From positions 1,426,001 to 1,490,000 of the forward strand of contig NZ_FWDP01000004.1 in assembly GCF_900169305.1 (NCBI RefSeq): 64,000 bases of DNA. The letters run 5' to 3'. Shown here one piece after another: positions 7,595 to 17,196 of this stretch. The translations under genes were made by a program, and so were the position numbers. Source of the stretch: Marinilactibacillus piezotolerans (lineage in GTDB: Bacteria; Bacillota; Bacilli; Lactobacillales; Carnobacteriaceae_A). Each line of letters starts with the position of its first letter. Positions within the stretch are counted from its first letter, which is position 1. The notes under the pieces are model-generated. The model saw only the letters and a list, made by a program, of their open reading frames with translations. It did no database searches and was not told the DNA's origin.

Positions 7595-8335
7595 TTATAT
7601 CTTTCTCAGTAGTGTGCGGTCCGCTGTCATTTCCCAGCAAATATCCGATCCACTGGAATGCTTCAGTACTCTTAAAACATTTCGGCGATCACTTTGTTTA
7701 TAAAATGCTTCAGCCTGATCTTTTGGAAGTCCGCCCATCATTTTCCGTTCAACAAGTCTTGGTTTTAATGTTTCTTCTGCCGCTTCAATAAAAATAGTCA
7801 AATCTGCCGTGTCTTTTAATTCTGTCCATCCTGGTTCATTTAATAAAAGGTAGTTCCCTTCTACCAATACAATATCTGCATCCACTTGAACCATTTCTTC
7901 ACTCACATCATGCAGCTTTCGGTCATAGACTGGCCATTCTACAGTTTCTTTCTCAGCAAGTTCTTCGATCCGCTGTTTCAACCCAGCCAAGTCGAAGGAC
8001 TCCGGACTGCCTTTTACACTGTTCAAAGCCATTTCTTCTCCATCTACACTGATCCATGTATTCATTAAGTATTGTCTTTTATGATGGAAGCCATCGATCG
8101 AGATTTCCTGAAATGTATAGGGGAAATCATGCTGGCCATGCAGATACTTTAAAAAAAGGGTCAGTGTCGTTTTGCCCGTGCCCGGCGGTGCAGCTAGATA
8201 GACGATGACTCTGCTGCCTTTTCCTGCATACAAATCCTTCAGTTGTTTTAATAATGGGAGAAAGAGAGCATTGACTTCGCTTTCTGTGTAGACTGCATCC
8301 ACTGTCAGACCATTTACATTAAATGTTAGATTCAC
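7595..8335 (-). CDS. P-loop nucleoside/nucleotide kinase-like protein
   Basis: A 246-residue P-loop kinase related to the phosphoribulokinase/uridine-kinase/pantothenate-kinase superfamily (YggC-like). The Walker A segment is AAPPGTGKTTL at about residues 48-58, with Ala in place of the first Gly, a variant seen in this subgroup. ISIDGFHH supplies the catalytic Asp and base, VLVEGNYLLL is the Walker B-like strand, and RKMMGG is the lid. The substrate is unknown. It starts at a GTG that overlaps the stop codon of the upstream DUF2254 gene by four bases, implying translational coupling. Confidence 0.8.
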   Translation of the reverse strand: MNLTFNVNGLTVDAVYTESEVNALFLPLLKQLKDLYAGKGSRVIVYLAAPPGTGKTTLTLFLKYLHGQHDFPYTFQEISIDGFHHKRQYLMNTWISVDGEEMALNSVKGSPESFDLAGLKQRIEELAEKETVEWPVYDRKLHDVSEEMVQVDADIVLVEGNYLLLNEPGWTELKDTADLTIFIEAAEETLKPRLVERKMMGGLPKDQAEAFYKQSDRRNVLRVLKHSSGSDICWEMTADRTLLRKI

Positions 8336-9711
8336 TGCTCTTCCTCCTCGGCTTTTGCTTCCTCTTCTTCTTCGGCGGTGATTCGATCTTCTACCTCTAT
8401 AGACATGATCTGGTTAAACCTTTTTTTAATCACTTCTCTATCCAGTTGCAACGGGAAGTTTTCAATCACAGAATCATGAACGTACCTCGTATATTCTTTG
8501 ACGATTCCCAGCTTGTCTTCATGAGCAGCATGAGCAATCAGAACAAGTGCGTCAAAGACAGCTTCCATCGCTGAAATATCTTCTTTCATATAATGAACCA
8601 GCTGTCTGTATCCGACGTGCAGATGTCTGAAAAAATCATTATAATCATAAATCAGGAGACCTGACAGTTTTGAAAAATCCGGCTCTTGTTCTAATTCCTC
8701 TTTCGTTTTTCCAATGACAACGTACCTGCCTCTAAGCGCCGCAAATTTAGCTTCTAAAAGTGCTTTATAGTGTACAGCATGAATGGCTGTATTTGGATCA
8801 TTGATACCTGGAGACATCGCTTTTAAGGCAATTTCATTTAATTTATTTCTGGAATACCCTGAATCAAATGAAGTAGACCGTTCTGATTCATAATCAAAGG
8901 TCTTATTGAATTCTCTATTCAACGTTTCGATATCTGCGACTTTTCTGTTCGTATATACCGTTGCCACAGGTTCATTTCTAGAAACAAAATCTCCCACCTT
9001 TACGGTAATTCTGCATATTGCCTGATACTCCTGGCACAAATTTTTCAAATCTTCAAACTTGATCGAACCGATGTAAGCTTCTTCGCTGGTATTCAGTTCA
9101 TACTGATATGTCGTAGTGATTTCAGGTATACGGCTTATTCGAGTATGTCCTCGGTAAAAATCAATCGTGTCATCATACTGCGAAAGTGTTTCAAAATACA
9201 TTCTGCTGACCAGTTTATCCGCTTGAATAAAGTTAGAGACCTGGTAGACAAACATGGTAAAATATACTGCGCTCCCTATCGCATAAAACCAGGCGATAAC
9301 GACGGAAAAGACTCTGTCATCATATAAGTCTCCATTCATAAAGACCAGTGAAGTCAATGAATAAATAAATCCGCCCAAGAAGATGCCCAGTGTTCGCATT
9401 GAAGTAGTATTCAGCAGAAAGTCCTCTACAGCCCGCGGACTAAAATTGGACGTATACAACGTAACGATCGTCAATATGGCTGAAAATACAAAGGTCGTTG
9501 CTGTAAAGAGCGTTCCTGCTAATGTACTTAACACCTGTCTGGCAGTAGTGGTATCCGTCAACATCCAGTCCGGAAGATTTTCCAGCAATGCGATTGTATT
9601 GGAGTCTAAAAAGATCATCATTACAGATAATATCAGCGATAATCCCATACTGCGCCCAAATACCCTCCAGATTCTTTTGTCCTCCAACCGCAGTCGCCAC
9701 TTTGTAAACAT
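8332..9711 (-). CDS. DUF2254 predicted membrane protein
   Basis: A 459-residue DUF2254 protein of unknown function. Four hydrophobic segments fill the first 200 residues (SMGLSLILSVMMIFL, TLAGTLFTATTFVFSAIL, LGIFLGGFIYSLTSLVFM, VVIAWFYAIGSAVYFTMFVY). They are followed by a soluble domain with the family sequences YIGSIKF, ALKAMSPGINDPNTA and an acidic Glu-rich tail. The ATG at 9711 is preceded by AGAGGA. The frame stays open another 69 codons upstream through a terminator region, and I rejected that extension. It overlaps the kinase-like gene downstream by four bases. Confidence 0.88.
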   Translation of the reverse strand: MFTKWRLRLEDKRIWRVFGRSMGLSLILSVMMIFLDSNTIALLENLPDWMLTDTTTARQVLSTLAGTLFTATTFVFSAILTIVTLYTSNFSPRAVEDFLLNTTSMRTLGIFLGGFIYSLTSLVFMNGDLYDDRVFSVVIAWFYAIGSAVYFTMFVYQVSNFIQADKLVSRMYFETLSQYDDTIDFYRGHTRISRIPEITTTYQYELNTSEEAYIGSIKFEDLKNLCQEYQAICRITVKVGDFVSRNEPVATVYTNRKVADIETLNREFNKTFDYESERSTSFDSGYSRNKLNEIALKAMSPGINDPNTAIHAVHYKALLEAKFAALRGRYVVIGKTKEELEQEPDFSKLSGLLIYDYNDFFRHLHVGYRQLVHYMKEDISAMEAVFDALVLIAHAAHEDKLGIVKEYTRYVHDSVIENFPLQLDREVIKKRFNQIMSIEVEDRITAEEEEEAKAEEEEQ

Positions 9712-9779
9712 ATATCGTTCCTCTTTTCTCGTTAGACTGTTTTTTGAAATATTCTTACTATATGTAGTTTTTTTCTGAT

Positions 9780-9838
9780 AAAAATAAGAACCCGACCGAC
9801 TCCTCACTGCACTGCAGCGATTTATCCACCGGGTTCTT
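9780..9838 (-). terminator. Terminator of the ecf-truA operon
   Basis: Stem AAGAACCC/GGGTTCTT (9786-9793 with 9831-9838), followed on the minus strand by a T-rich run. It lies between truA and the DUF2254 gene. Confidence 0.75.
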
Positions 9839-9914
9839 TTATGATACCGTCCAGATTTTCTCCTGTCCATATTAACGGTTTTTATGAGTGTTTTCAGAGG
9901 TGGGCGGTTTGTTT

Positions 9915-10673
9915 TCAAGTACTCTCATAATAAACTTCCATCATACACAATCCATGCGGTGCCGCGGTCGGGCCTGCAGATGTCCGATCTTTTGCCTCCA
10001 GCATCTGCTGGATTTCTTCCGGCTCACGTCTGCCATCTGCAACTTGCAAAACAGTTCCCATAATAATTCGAATCATATTATACAAAAACCCATTCCCCCG
10101 AAAAGTGAAAGTCCACTCATTCGTTTGTTCATCGATTTTTAGACTCGCCTCGTATATGGTCCTGGTTTTATCTTCTTTATCTGAGTGAGCTGATGCAAAA
10201 CTAGTAAAGTCATGCGTGCCCTCTAAATAAGATAATGCTTGTCTTGTCCGTTCTGCATCCATTTCAAACGGATGATGCAGAGCATAATTTCTTGTAAAAG
10301 GATTCTTCAGTTTATTGGTATCCACACGATACTGATATGTTTTCCCTTTAGCTAAGTACTGTGCGTGAAAGCTGTCTTCTACAATCTCAGACTCTAAAAA
10401 TACAATATCTTCTGGACCTAATGTATTTAATGCCCTTAACATACCATCTGCCGGTATTCGCGTCGGATAATCAAAATGAATCACTTGTCCTTTTGCATGC
10501 ACTCCTGCATCCGTTCTGCCGGCACCTTTGATACGGATAAAAGACCCTTTTGACATTTTACTTAATGCCTTTTCAATTTCTCCTTGTACGGTTCGCTTGT
10601 TCGGCTGGACTTGAAACCCAGAAAACTGTGTTCCATCATAAGCAAGCTTCATTTTATATCTGATGTTTTCCAC
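9915..10673 (-). CDS. truA: tRNA pseudouridine(38-40) synthase
   Basis: TruA converts uridines 38-40 of the tRNA anticodon arm to pseudouridine. The 252-residue protein has the catalytic segment GRTDAGVHA with Asp55, KLAYDGTQFSGFQ near the N-terminus and NGFLYNMIRIIMG near the C-terminus. The GTG at 10673 is taken as start, with AAGGAAG upstream; an internal ATG at codon 8 is an alternative. It follows ecfT after 84 bases and ends the S10-to-ecf series. rplM-rpsI, its usual followers in relatives, lie 6 kb away. Confidence 0.96.
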   Translation of the reverse strand: MENIRYKMKLAYDGTQFSGFQVQPNKRTVQGEIEKALSKMSKGSFIRIKGAGRTDAGVHAKGQVIHFDYPTRIPADGMLRALNTLGPEDIVFLESEIVEDSFHAQYLAKGKTYQYRVDTNKLKNPFTRNYALHHPFEMDAERTRQALSYLEGTHDFTSFASAHSDKEDKTRTIYEASLKIDEQTNEWTFTFRGNGFLYNMIRIIMGTVLQVADGRREPEEIQQMLEAKDRTSAGPTAAPHGLCMMEVYYEST

Positions 10674-10757
10674 GCGGCATGCTTCCTTTTCATCAATTTA
10701 TACAGAAAAAGGACAAAGACAGAGATCCTTATCCTTTTTCGGTTTATGTTTTTAGGT

Positions 10758-11555
10758 TTATGTTTTTAATAGTAATAAAAGAACAGCTAATCCCAAGAAA
10801 GCAATGATCGTTACTGTATCCTTTGTCTCCCAGCTCAATTGACGGTACTTGCTGCGTCCTTCGCCGCCTTTGTATCCTCTAGCTTCCATTGCAGTCGCCA
10901 GCTCCTCAGCACGGTTAAATGAGCTTACAAATAGCGGGATCAATAATGGAACAATAGATTTCATCTGCTCATAAAGATTGCCTTCTCCAAAATCGATTCC
11001 TCGTGCTCTCTGTGCATTCATAATCTTTTCTGTTTCGTCCATCAAGGTTGGAACAAAACGTAATGCAATCGACAGCATCAGCGCAATTTCATGTACAGGT
11101 ACTTTGATGACCGCTAACGGTCTCAGCAGGTACTCAATGGCATCCGATAAGGACAACGGCATCGTTGTCAAGGTCAAAAGCGTTGACATAAAGATGATCA
11201 GCACAAAGCGCATAAAGATAAATGCCCCGTTGATCAATCCTTCTTCTGACAGAATAAATGGACCAAATCGGAAGTAGATTGTCTGTCCGCTCGTGAATAA
11301 GATTTGCAAGATTACGGTAAACAAGATCAGCCAGATCAGCGGCTTGATTCCATTTATAAAAAAGCTCACTTTGATTTTAGATAGTCCTACAGCTAACGCT
11401 ACAAATAACGCCAGTGTCAGGTACGTCCATACATTATTCGCTAAGAAAATGATGATGATGAAGAAAATGGCCCCCATCAATTTTGTACGGGGATCCAACC
11501 GATGAATCAGTGAACTTCCTGGTATATAACGTCCAAAAATCAATTTATCCATCAT
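10758..11555 (-). CDS. ecfT: Energy-coupling factor transporter transmembrane protein EcfT
   Basis: EcfT is the membrane scaffold of group-II ECF vitamin and metal transporters, linking the shared ATPases to exchangeable substrate-binding S components. The 265-residue protein begins FGRYIPGSSLIHRLDPRTKL, has several membrane helices, and carries two coupling-helix motifs with the family's A-R-G core (AQRARGIDFGEG and AMEARGYKGG). It starts in a four-base overlap with ecfA2 and forms a module with both ATPase genes. S-component genes are not in the window, consistent with a shared, solitary energizing module. Confidence 0.96.
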   Translation of the reverse strand: MMDKLIFGRYIPGSSLIHRLDPRTKLMGAIFFIIIIFLANNVWTYLTLALFVALAVGLSKIKVSFFINGIKPLIWLILFTVILQILFTSGQTIYFRFGPFILSEEGLINGAFIFMRFVLIIFMSTLLTLTTMPLSLSDAIEYLLRPLAVIKVPVHEIALMLSIALRFVPTLMDETEKIMNAQRARGIDFGEGNLYEQMKSIVPLLIPLFVSSFNRAEELATAMEARGYKGGEGRSKYRQLSWETKDTVTIIAFLGLAVLLLLLKT

Positions 11556-12433
11556 GTTCGGTCACCTGCTTCCCGACCGTCTCCGATTTTTTCTTTGATT
11601 TGTTCTGCCAGTTCATCTGTGGTTAACGGCAGCGGGTCAAATGTCCAGTTGAATCGCTTTTCTAACTGCTGTGCAAAGCGGACAGTCTGCGGTACACCAA
11701 GCTGCATACTCTCCAGCCAATCTGCTTCTTTGAACAAGTCTCTTGGTGCACCTTCTTTCGTTACAGTACCTTTTTCCAAGATGACCATATGATCAGCATA
11801 CTGCGCTACATCTTCCATCTGATGGGTCACTAAGACAATTGTCAGACCTTGATTTTTATAGAGATCATAGAACATATCCATGATTTCTTTGCGTCCCTGC
11901 GGGTCTAGCCCTGCTGTCGGCTCATCCAGTACCAAGACTTGCGGTTCCAGCGCCAGTACTCCGGCTATCGCAACCCTGCGCATCTGTCCTCCCGAAAGAT
12001 CAAAAGGAGATCGATCAAGAAAACTTTCATCCAACCCTACCTGAGGCAATAGTGCCTTGGCTTTTTCGATGGCTTCTTCTTCAGAAACACCGAAATTTTT
12101 AGGACCAAATGCAATATCTCTTCCAATCGTTTCCTCGAACAACTGCGCTTCTGGGAATTGAAAAACGATCCCAACTTTTTTTCGCAGCTTTTTAAGCCCT
12201 TTGTTGTTGGTCGCAGCGGTAATCACTTGCTCCCCAATAGACACTGAACCTTCTGTCGGTTTTTTCAGTGCATTCAAGTGTTGCAGAACCGTAGATTTTC
12301 CGCTTCCAGTATGGCCGACAAGTGCCGTATAGCTTTTGTCGTTTATAGAGAGATTGATATCATACAGCGCACGGCTTTCGAATGGCGTTCCTTTTTGGTA
12401 CGTAAACCCTACTTCTTCGAATCGTATGTCCAT
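11552..12433 (-). CDS. ecfA2: Energy-coupling factor transporter ATPase EcfA2
   Basis: The second ABC ATPase of the ECF module, 293 residues. Walker A is GHTGSGKST, the Q-loop is in FQFPEAQLFE, the signature is LSGGQMRR, Walker B is VLVLDEPTAGLDP, and the switch His is in VTHQMEDV. The chosen ATG at 12433 gives MDIRFEEVGFTYQ, the family's usual start, with GGTGG eight bases upstream; a GTG six bases earlier is possible. It overlaps ecfA1 by 25 bases and ecfT by four, so the three are translationally coupled. Confidence 0.96.
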   Translation of the reverse strand: MDIRFEEVGFTYQKGTPFESRALYDINLSINDKSYTALVGHTGSGKSTVLQHLNALKKPTEGSVSIGEQVITAATNNKGLKKLRKKVGIVFQFPEAQLFEETIGRDIAFGPKNFGVSEEEAIEKAKALLPQVGLDESFLDRSPFDLSGGQMRRVAIAGVLALEPQVLVLDEPTAGLDPQGRKEIMDMFYDLYKNQGLTIVLVTHQMEDVAQYADHMVILEKGTVTKEGAPRDLFKEADWLESMQLGVPQTVRFAQQLEKRFNWTFDPLPLTTDELAEQIKEKIGDGREAGDRT

Positions 12434-13248
12434 AACCACTCCACCATGCCTTCCTCTGTTAAATACTCACTGGGTACATTGATCCCGCTATTTTTCAGCG
12501 AAGACTTCAGCTTCTCCGGGAACGGCAAGTCCAGACCCATTTCGATCAATTGATCGCCGTAAGAAAAGATTTCTTCTGGTGTTCCCTCTTTGATCAATTT
12601 GCCTTCCCGCATAACTAAAATACGATTGGCTGATGCTGCTTCGTCAATGTCATGAGTAATTGAAATGACAGAAAGATTCTCACGTTCTTTCACTTCTTTT
12701 ACTGTACGCAAGACTTCTTCTCGCCCTTTCGGATCAAGCATACTTGTTGCCTCATCTAAAATCATGATATCCGGTCTTAAAGCTACAATCCCGGCAATCG
12801 CTACTCTTTGCTTCTGTCCACCTGACAATCTTGCTGGTTCTCGTTCGGCAAATTCCAGCATATTGACCTTTTCTAATGCTTCACGTACTCTTTCGACCAT
12901 TTCTTCTCTAGGAAGCCCCTGATTTTCTAAGCCGAATGCTACGTCATCCTGTACTGTAGATCCAACAAATTGATTATCCGGATTCTGGAAGACCATTCCG
13001 ACCATTTCACGGATCGACCATATATTCTCTTCATTCAGTTCATAAGGCCCTACTTTAACTTCTCCGCCACTTGGCTCAATTAGTCCATTGATCGCTTTCG
13101 CTAAGGTAGACTTGCCAGAACCATTTGGGCCGATGATTGCGATCCATTCTCCTTTATTGATCGAAAAGGAGACATCGTTCAATGCAGGGCGTGCATCTTC
13201 CTCTGTATAATGATAAGATATTTGATTTACTGTTACAATTTCATTCAT
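12409..13248 (-). CDS. ecfA1: Energy-coupling factor transporter ATPase EcfA1
   Basis: The first ABC ATPase of the ECF module, 279 residues. It has Walker A GPNGSGKST, Q-loop FQNPDNQFVG, signature LSGGQKQR, Walker B IMILDEATSMLDP and switch His in ITHDIDEA. The Glu-to-Ala pattern differs between EcfA1 and EcfA2 as usual for the heterodimer. The ATG at 13248 follows GAGG and gives the standard MNEIVTVNQISY start; upstream in-frame codons lack a ribosome site. The 362-base gap before it, with a hairpin and a -10-like element, suggests a transcript separate from rplQ. Confidence 0.96.
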   Translation of the reverse strand: MNEIVTVNQISYHYTEEDARPALNDVSFSINKGEWIAIIGPNGSGKSTLAKAINGLIEPSGGEVKVGPYELNEENIWSIREMVGMVFQNPDNQFVGSTVQDDVAFGLENQGLPREEMVERVREALEKVNMLEFAEREPARLSGGQKQRVAIAGIVALRPDIMILDEATSMLDPKGREEVLRTVKEVKERENLSVISITHDIDEAASANRILVMREGKLIKEGTPEEIFSYGDQLIEMGLDLPFPEKLKSSLKNSGINVPSEYLTEEGMVEWLWTYDSKK

Positions 13249-13610
13249 TGTCTTTACCTCAATCTTTGAGTCCTGATGCCTAAGCACCCATCCATTATCT
13301 AAGTTCTGTCAGCGTATGAAAATACTGATTCATTATACCTTATTTCCAGGTGTCTTGACAGTCCTCATCTTTATAAGATTAACAAAAAAACAGGTATAAA
13401 AACAACAGCTTTTATTGTCTGCTATGTATAGTCTGAATGACCGACAGTTTTTGGGTATAAAAAAATCACTTTAAACGATATATGGTTTCTCCTGAAGGAA
13501 CATTGTCCTCCAGGAGAAACTTGAGCTAGACACTTGGAAAAACTTTCCATCATCATAACGCCCATCATACATCCAAAAGTGAATTTGGTTTAATTCTGTT
13601 TTGTTGAAAA
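13249..13610. other. Intergenic region rplQ - ecfA1
   Basis: It contains a strong hairpin (13485-13520) and, nearer ecfA1, a TATAAT-like -10 (13332-13337) with no convincing -35. No open frame with a ribosome site was found. Confidence 0.6.
13485..13520 (-). terminator. Hairpin after rplQ, probable end of the alpha operon
   Basis: Fifteen-base arms with one mismatch (13485-13499 with 13506-13520) and a six-base loop. A run of T appears only about 25 bases further on, so it may act as a processing or stabilising structure or as a weak terminator. Confidence 0.55.
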
Positions 13611-14030
13611 TTAAGCTTCTACTTCTTCAGTTTCTTCAGCTTCAGCTCTAACCACGAATTCTAAGACAGCCATTGGAGCGCCATCTCCTCTACGAGGTTC
13701 AGTTTTCAATACACGAGTATATCCACCATTACGCTCAGCGAAACGTGGAGCTAAATCGTCAAACAATTTTTGTAAAACAGTTTGTACTACGATTTCTTCT
13801 TCAGTTTCTGAAACAGTTGCTAGTTCATTACGAACTACTGATGCAGCCTGACGACGTGCATGCAAGTCTCCGCGTTTACCTAAAGTAACCATTTTATCAG
13901 CCATTTTAGACACTTCTTTTGCACGAGTTTCAGTAGTGATGATACGCTCGTTGATAATTAAATCTGACGTAAGATCACGCAGCATAGCTTTACGTTGAGC
14001 ACTTTTACGTCCTAATTTACGGTAGCCCAT
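13611..14030 (-). CDS. rplQ: 50S ribosomal protein L17
   Basis: L17 lies near the polypeptide exit tunnel. The 139-residue product starts [20 protein letters not shown], contains the [28 protein letters not shown] block and ends with an acidic tail. It is slightly longer than the 118-128 residues common in the family because of an insert in the middle and the acidic extension, which is usual in lactic acid bacteria. It follows rpoA as the last gene of the alpha operon. Confidence 0.98.
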   Translation of the reverse strand: MGYRKLGRKSAQRKAMLRDLTSDLIINERIITTETRAKEVSKMADKMVTLGKRGDLHARRQAASVVRNELATVSETEEEIVVQTVLQKLFDDLAPRFAERNGGYTRVLKTEPRRGDGAPMAVLEFVVRAEAEETEEVEA

Positions 14031-14058
14031 TAGTCGAAACCCTCCCTTAACTACAAGA

Positions 14059-15003
14059 TTATTCTTCTTCGCGTAACCCTAGATCAAGCTCGCCAAGTTT
14101 GTATTTAACTTCTTCCAGTGATTTACGCCCTAAGTTGCGGACTTTCATCATTTCTGGTTCTGTTTTATTCGTCAGTTCTTGAACAGTATTAATTCCAGCA
14201 CGTTTCAAGCAGTTGTAAGAACGAACAGATAAATCAAGCTCTTCGATAGTCATCTCAAGCATTTTTTCCATCTGAGTTTCTTCTTTTTCAACCATAATTT
14301 CAGCTTCACGGGCTTCTTCTGTCAAGTTGACAAAAATGTTCAAGTGTTCTGTCATGATTTTTGCCGCTAAACTCACGCCATCCTCTGGAGAAATCGATCC
14401 GTCAGTCCATACGTCAAGCGTTAACTTGTCGAACTGATTTTTCTCTCCAACACGAGTATCTTCCACATGATAATTTACACGGCTGATTGGGGTATAAATC
14501 GAATCAACCGGCAGTACACCAATTGGCATATCTTCGTGTTTGTTGTATTCAGCGCGAACGTACCCTCTGCCTTTTTGTGCTTCCATGCGAGCATGTAAAT
14601 GTCCGCCTTCAGAAACCGTGCAAATATAAAGGTCAGGGTTCATTACTTCAACATCACTGTCATAAATAATGTCAGCAGCTGTTACAGTCGCTGGTCCTTC
14701 AACATCCAATTCAATCGTTTTTGTTTCATCAGAATACAACTTAAGTGCGAGTTTTTTCAAGTTTAAGATGACGGCAGTTACGTCTTCTACTACCCCGTCG
14801 ATCGCTGTGAATTCATGTAAAACACCATCGATTTGTATATTTGTGACGGCAGCACCTGGCAAGGATGATAGTAGGATTCGACGCAGAGAGTTCCCCAAAG
14901 TTGTACCGTATCCACGCTCAAGCGGTTCTACGACAAACTTGCCGAATTTTCCATCCTCACTGATCTCAACTGTCTCTATTACCGGCTTTTCAATTTCGAT
15001 CAT
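14059..15003 (-). CDS. rpoA: DNA-directed RNA polymerase subunit alpha
   Basis: The alpha subunit dimerises to scaffold assembly of beta and beta-prime, and its C-terminal domain contacts upstream promoter DNA and activators. It has 314 residues. The N-terminal domain (to about residue 230) includes [23 protein letters not shown], and a flexible Glu-rich linker follows. The C-terminal domain carries [19 protein letters not shown] and [14 protein letters not shown], which contain the DNA-contacting residues. It lies in the standard order rpsM-rpsK-rpoA-rplQ. Confidence 0.98.
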   Translation of the reverse strand: MIEIEKPVIETVEISEDGKFGKFVVEPLERGYGTTLGNSLRRILLSSLPGAAVTNIQIDGVLHEFTAIDGVVEDVTAVILNLKKLALKLYSDETKTIELDVEGPATVTAADIIYDSDVEVMNPDLYICTVSEGGHLHARMEAQKGRGYVRAEYNKHEDMPIGVLPVDSIYTPISRVNYHVEDTRVGEKNQFDKLTLDVWTDGSISPEDGVSLAAKIMTEHLNIFVNLTEEAREAEIMVEKEETQMEKMLEMTIEELDLSVRSYNCLKRAGINTVQELTNKTEPEMMKVRNLGRKSLEEVKYKLGELDLGLREEE

Positions 15004-15067
15004 CTAGTCCGTTTACCCCTTTCAAAACGTTCAGTTCACGCAATATTTTTTGAAAAAATTCCAATTA

Positions 15068-15463
15068 TTAAACGCGACGGCGTTTTGGAGGACGACATCC
15101 GTTGTGTGGTACCGGAGTTACGTCACGAATTGCTGTTACATCAAGTCCTGTTGCTTGCAATGAACGAATTGCAGCTTCACGACCAGATCCTGGTCCTTTA
15201 ACAGTAACGTCAACTGATTTCATACCATTTTCCATTGAGCCTTTAGCAGCTGCTTCTGCAGCCATTTGAGCAGCAAATGGAGTTGATTTTTTAGAACCTC
15301 TGAATCCTAAAGATCCTGCTGAAGACCATGAAATTGCGTTACCATGAACATCAGTGATCATTACGATTGTGTTGTTGAATGTTGAACGGATGTGTGCCAC
15401 ACCGTGCTCAATATTCTTTTTCACTCTTCTTTTACGAGAACGTGCTGGTCTATTTTTAGCCAT
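15068..15463 (-). CDS. rpsK: 30S ribosomal protein S11
   Basis: S11 sits on the platform of the small subunit near the E site and the Shine-Dalgarno helix. The 131-residue protein has a basic start ([17 protein letters not shown]), the block [15 protein letters not shown], the glycine-rich [15 protein letters not shown] and the C-terminal [23 protein letters not shown] precedes the ATG. It is encoded 30 bases after rpsM in the alpha operon. Confidence 0.98.
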   Translation of the reverse strand: MAKNRPARSRKRRVKKNIEHGVAHIRSTFNNTIVMITDVHGNAISWSSAGSLGFRGSKKSTPFAAQMAAEAAAKGSMENGMKSVDVTVKGPGSGREAAIRSLQATGLDVTAIRDVTPVPHNGCRPPKRRRV

Positions 15464-15493
15464 ACGTAGATTGACCTCCTAACTTTTAGGTGA

Positions 15494-15859
15494 TTATTTT
15501 TTCTTACCAGCGATTGCTACTGCTGGTCCTTTACGAGTACGAGCATTGTTTTTAGTGTTTTGTCCACGAACGGGCAAACCACGACGGTGGCGGATACCAC
15601 GGTAAGATCCGATTTCGATCAAACGTTTAATGTTTTGGTTTACTTCACGACGAAGGTCACCTTCGATTTTTAGTTTGTCTACTTCAGCACGGATTGCGTC
15701 TAATTGATCATTTGTCAATTCGCGTACGCGTGTTTCTTCTGGAACTCCAGCAGCTGCTAGAATACTTTTAGAAGTTGTTTTTCCGATACCATAGATGTAT
15801 GTTAATGAAATTACCACATGTTTATCACGTGGAATATCTACTCCTGCTACACGAGCCAT
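15494..15859 (-). CDS. rpsM: 30S ribosomal protein S13
   Basis: S13 is a head protein that contacts the P-site tRNA and the large subunit through intersubunit bridges. The 121-residue product starts [22 protein letters not shown] and contains the helix-hairpin-helix [12 protein letters not shown] and the conserved [16 protein letters not shown]. Its basic C-terminal tail is complete. It follows rpmJ in the alpha operon. Confidence 0.98.
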   Translation of the reverse strand: MARVAGVDIPRDKHVVISLTYIYGIGKTTSKSILAAAGVPEETRVRELTNDQLDAIRAEVDKLKIEGDLRREVNQNIKRLIEIGSYRGIRHRRGLPVRGQNTKNNARTRKGPAVAIAGKKK

Positions 15860-15877
15860 TAAAGCACCTCCTTCTTA

Positions 15878-15991
15878 TTAGCCTTGACGTTGCTTATGCT
15901 TAGGATTCTCGCAGATAACCATTACACGGCCGTTACGACGAATCACTTTACATTTGTCACACATTTTTTTGACTGATGGTCTTACTTTCAT
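15878..15991 (-). CDS. rpmJ: 50S ribosomal protein L36 (zinc type)
   Basis: A 37-residue protein: [20 protein letters not shown] then [17 protein letters not shown]. Cys11, Cys14, Cys27 and His32 form the single zinc site of the C+ type. GGGAGG stands upstream of the ATG. It lies between infA and rpsM, its normal position. Use of the zinc form parallels the zinc forms of S14 and L33 in this window. Confidence 0.97.
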   Translation of the reverse strand: MKVRPSVKKMCDKCKVIRRNGRVMVICENPKHKQRQG

Positions 15992-16025
15992 GAACTTTCC
16001 CTCCTTGGTTGTACGGAGTCTTAAG

Positions 16026-16244
16026 TTATTTGAATCGATACGTAATGCGTCCACGAGTTAGATCGTATGGAGACATTTCAACTGTTACTTTATCTCCAGG
16101 CAGGATACGAATATAATTCATACGAATTTTACCCGATACATGTGCTAGAATTTCATGTCCATTTTCAAGTTCTACTTTGAACATTGCATTTGGAAGAGTT
16201 TCTAGTACTTTTCCTTCAATCTCAATAACATCGTCTTTTGCCAC
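16026..16244 (-). CDS. infA: Translation initiation factor IF-1
   Basis: IF-1 blocks the A site of the 30S subunit during initiation. The 72-residue protein ([20 protein letters not shown] then the OB-fold segments [20 protein letters not shown] and [15 protein letters not shown]) has the standard length. The start is the GTG at 16244 with AGGAGG upstream; further in-frame codons to 16310 lie in the leader and are not family sequence. An extended -10 promoter stands 120 bases upstream, so infA can head its own transcript. The map gene found between adk and infA in Bacillus is missing. Confidence 0.97.
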   Translation of the reverse strand: MAKDDVIEIEGKVLETLPNAMFKVELENGHEILAHVSGKIRMNYIRILPGDKVTVEMSPYDLTRGRITYRFK

Positions 16245-16368
16245 GTTGAGTTTCCTCCTTCGATGACTCTCTTTTGTACGCATGAAATTGCGAGGGCAGA
16301 CTGCTCTCACATTTCTTTATAACATTTATTGAATGATTTAACCGTCATGCCAACACGACGCTCGAAAT

Positions 16369-16397
16369 ATTATACCATGCAAAGTTGATAAGCACAA
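16369..16397 (-). promoter_or_regulatory. Internal promoter in front of infA
   Basis: TGG-TATAAT extended -10 (16369-16374) and a weak -35 TTGTGC (16392-16397) at 17 bases. It would drive infA-rpmJ-rpsM-rpsK-rpoA-rplQ. Confidence 0.72.
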
Positions 16398-16419
16398 GGC
16401 TTTTTCAAATATAAAATGG

Positions 16420-17162
<743 letters not shown>

Positions 17163-17196
17163 TCTATTTTTGTACAAAGGATAAGACTCATTCACT

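Noticed and set aside
9712-9918. 69-codon N-terminal extension of the DUF2254 protein
   Set aside because: It runs through the truA terminator and is not hydrophobic or family-like; the ATG at 9711 has a good ribosome site.
13485-13520. Insertion-sequence end suggested by the 15-bp inverted repeat after rplQ
   Set aside because: Arms are only six bases apart, so it is a hairpin, and no transposase remnant is nearby.
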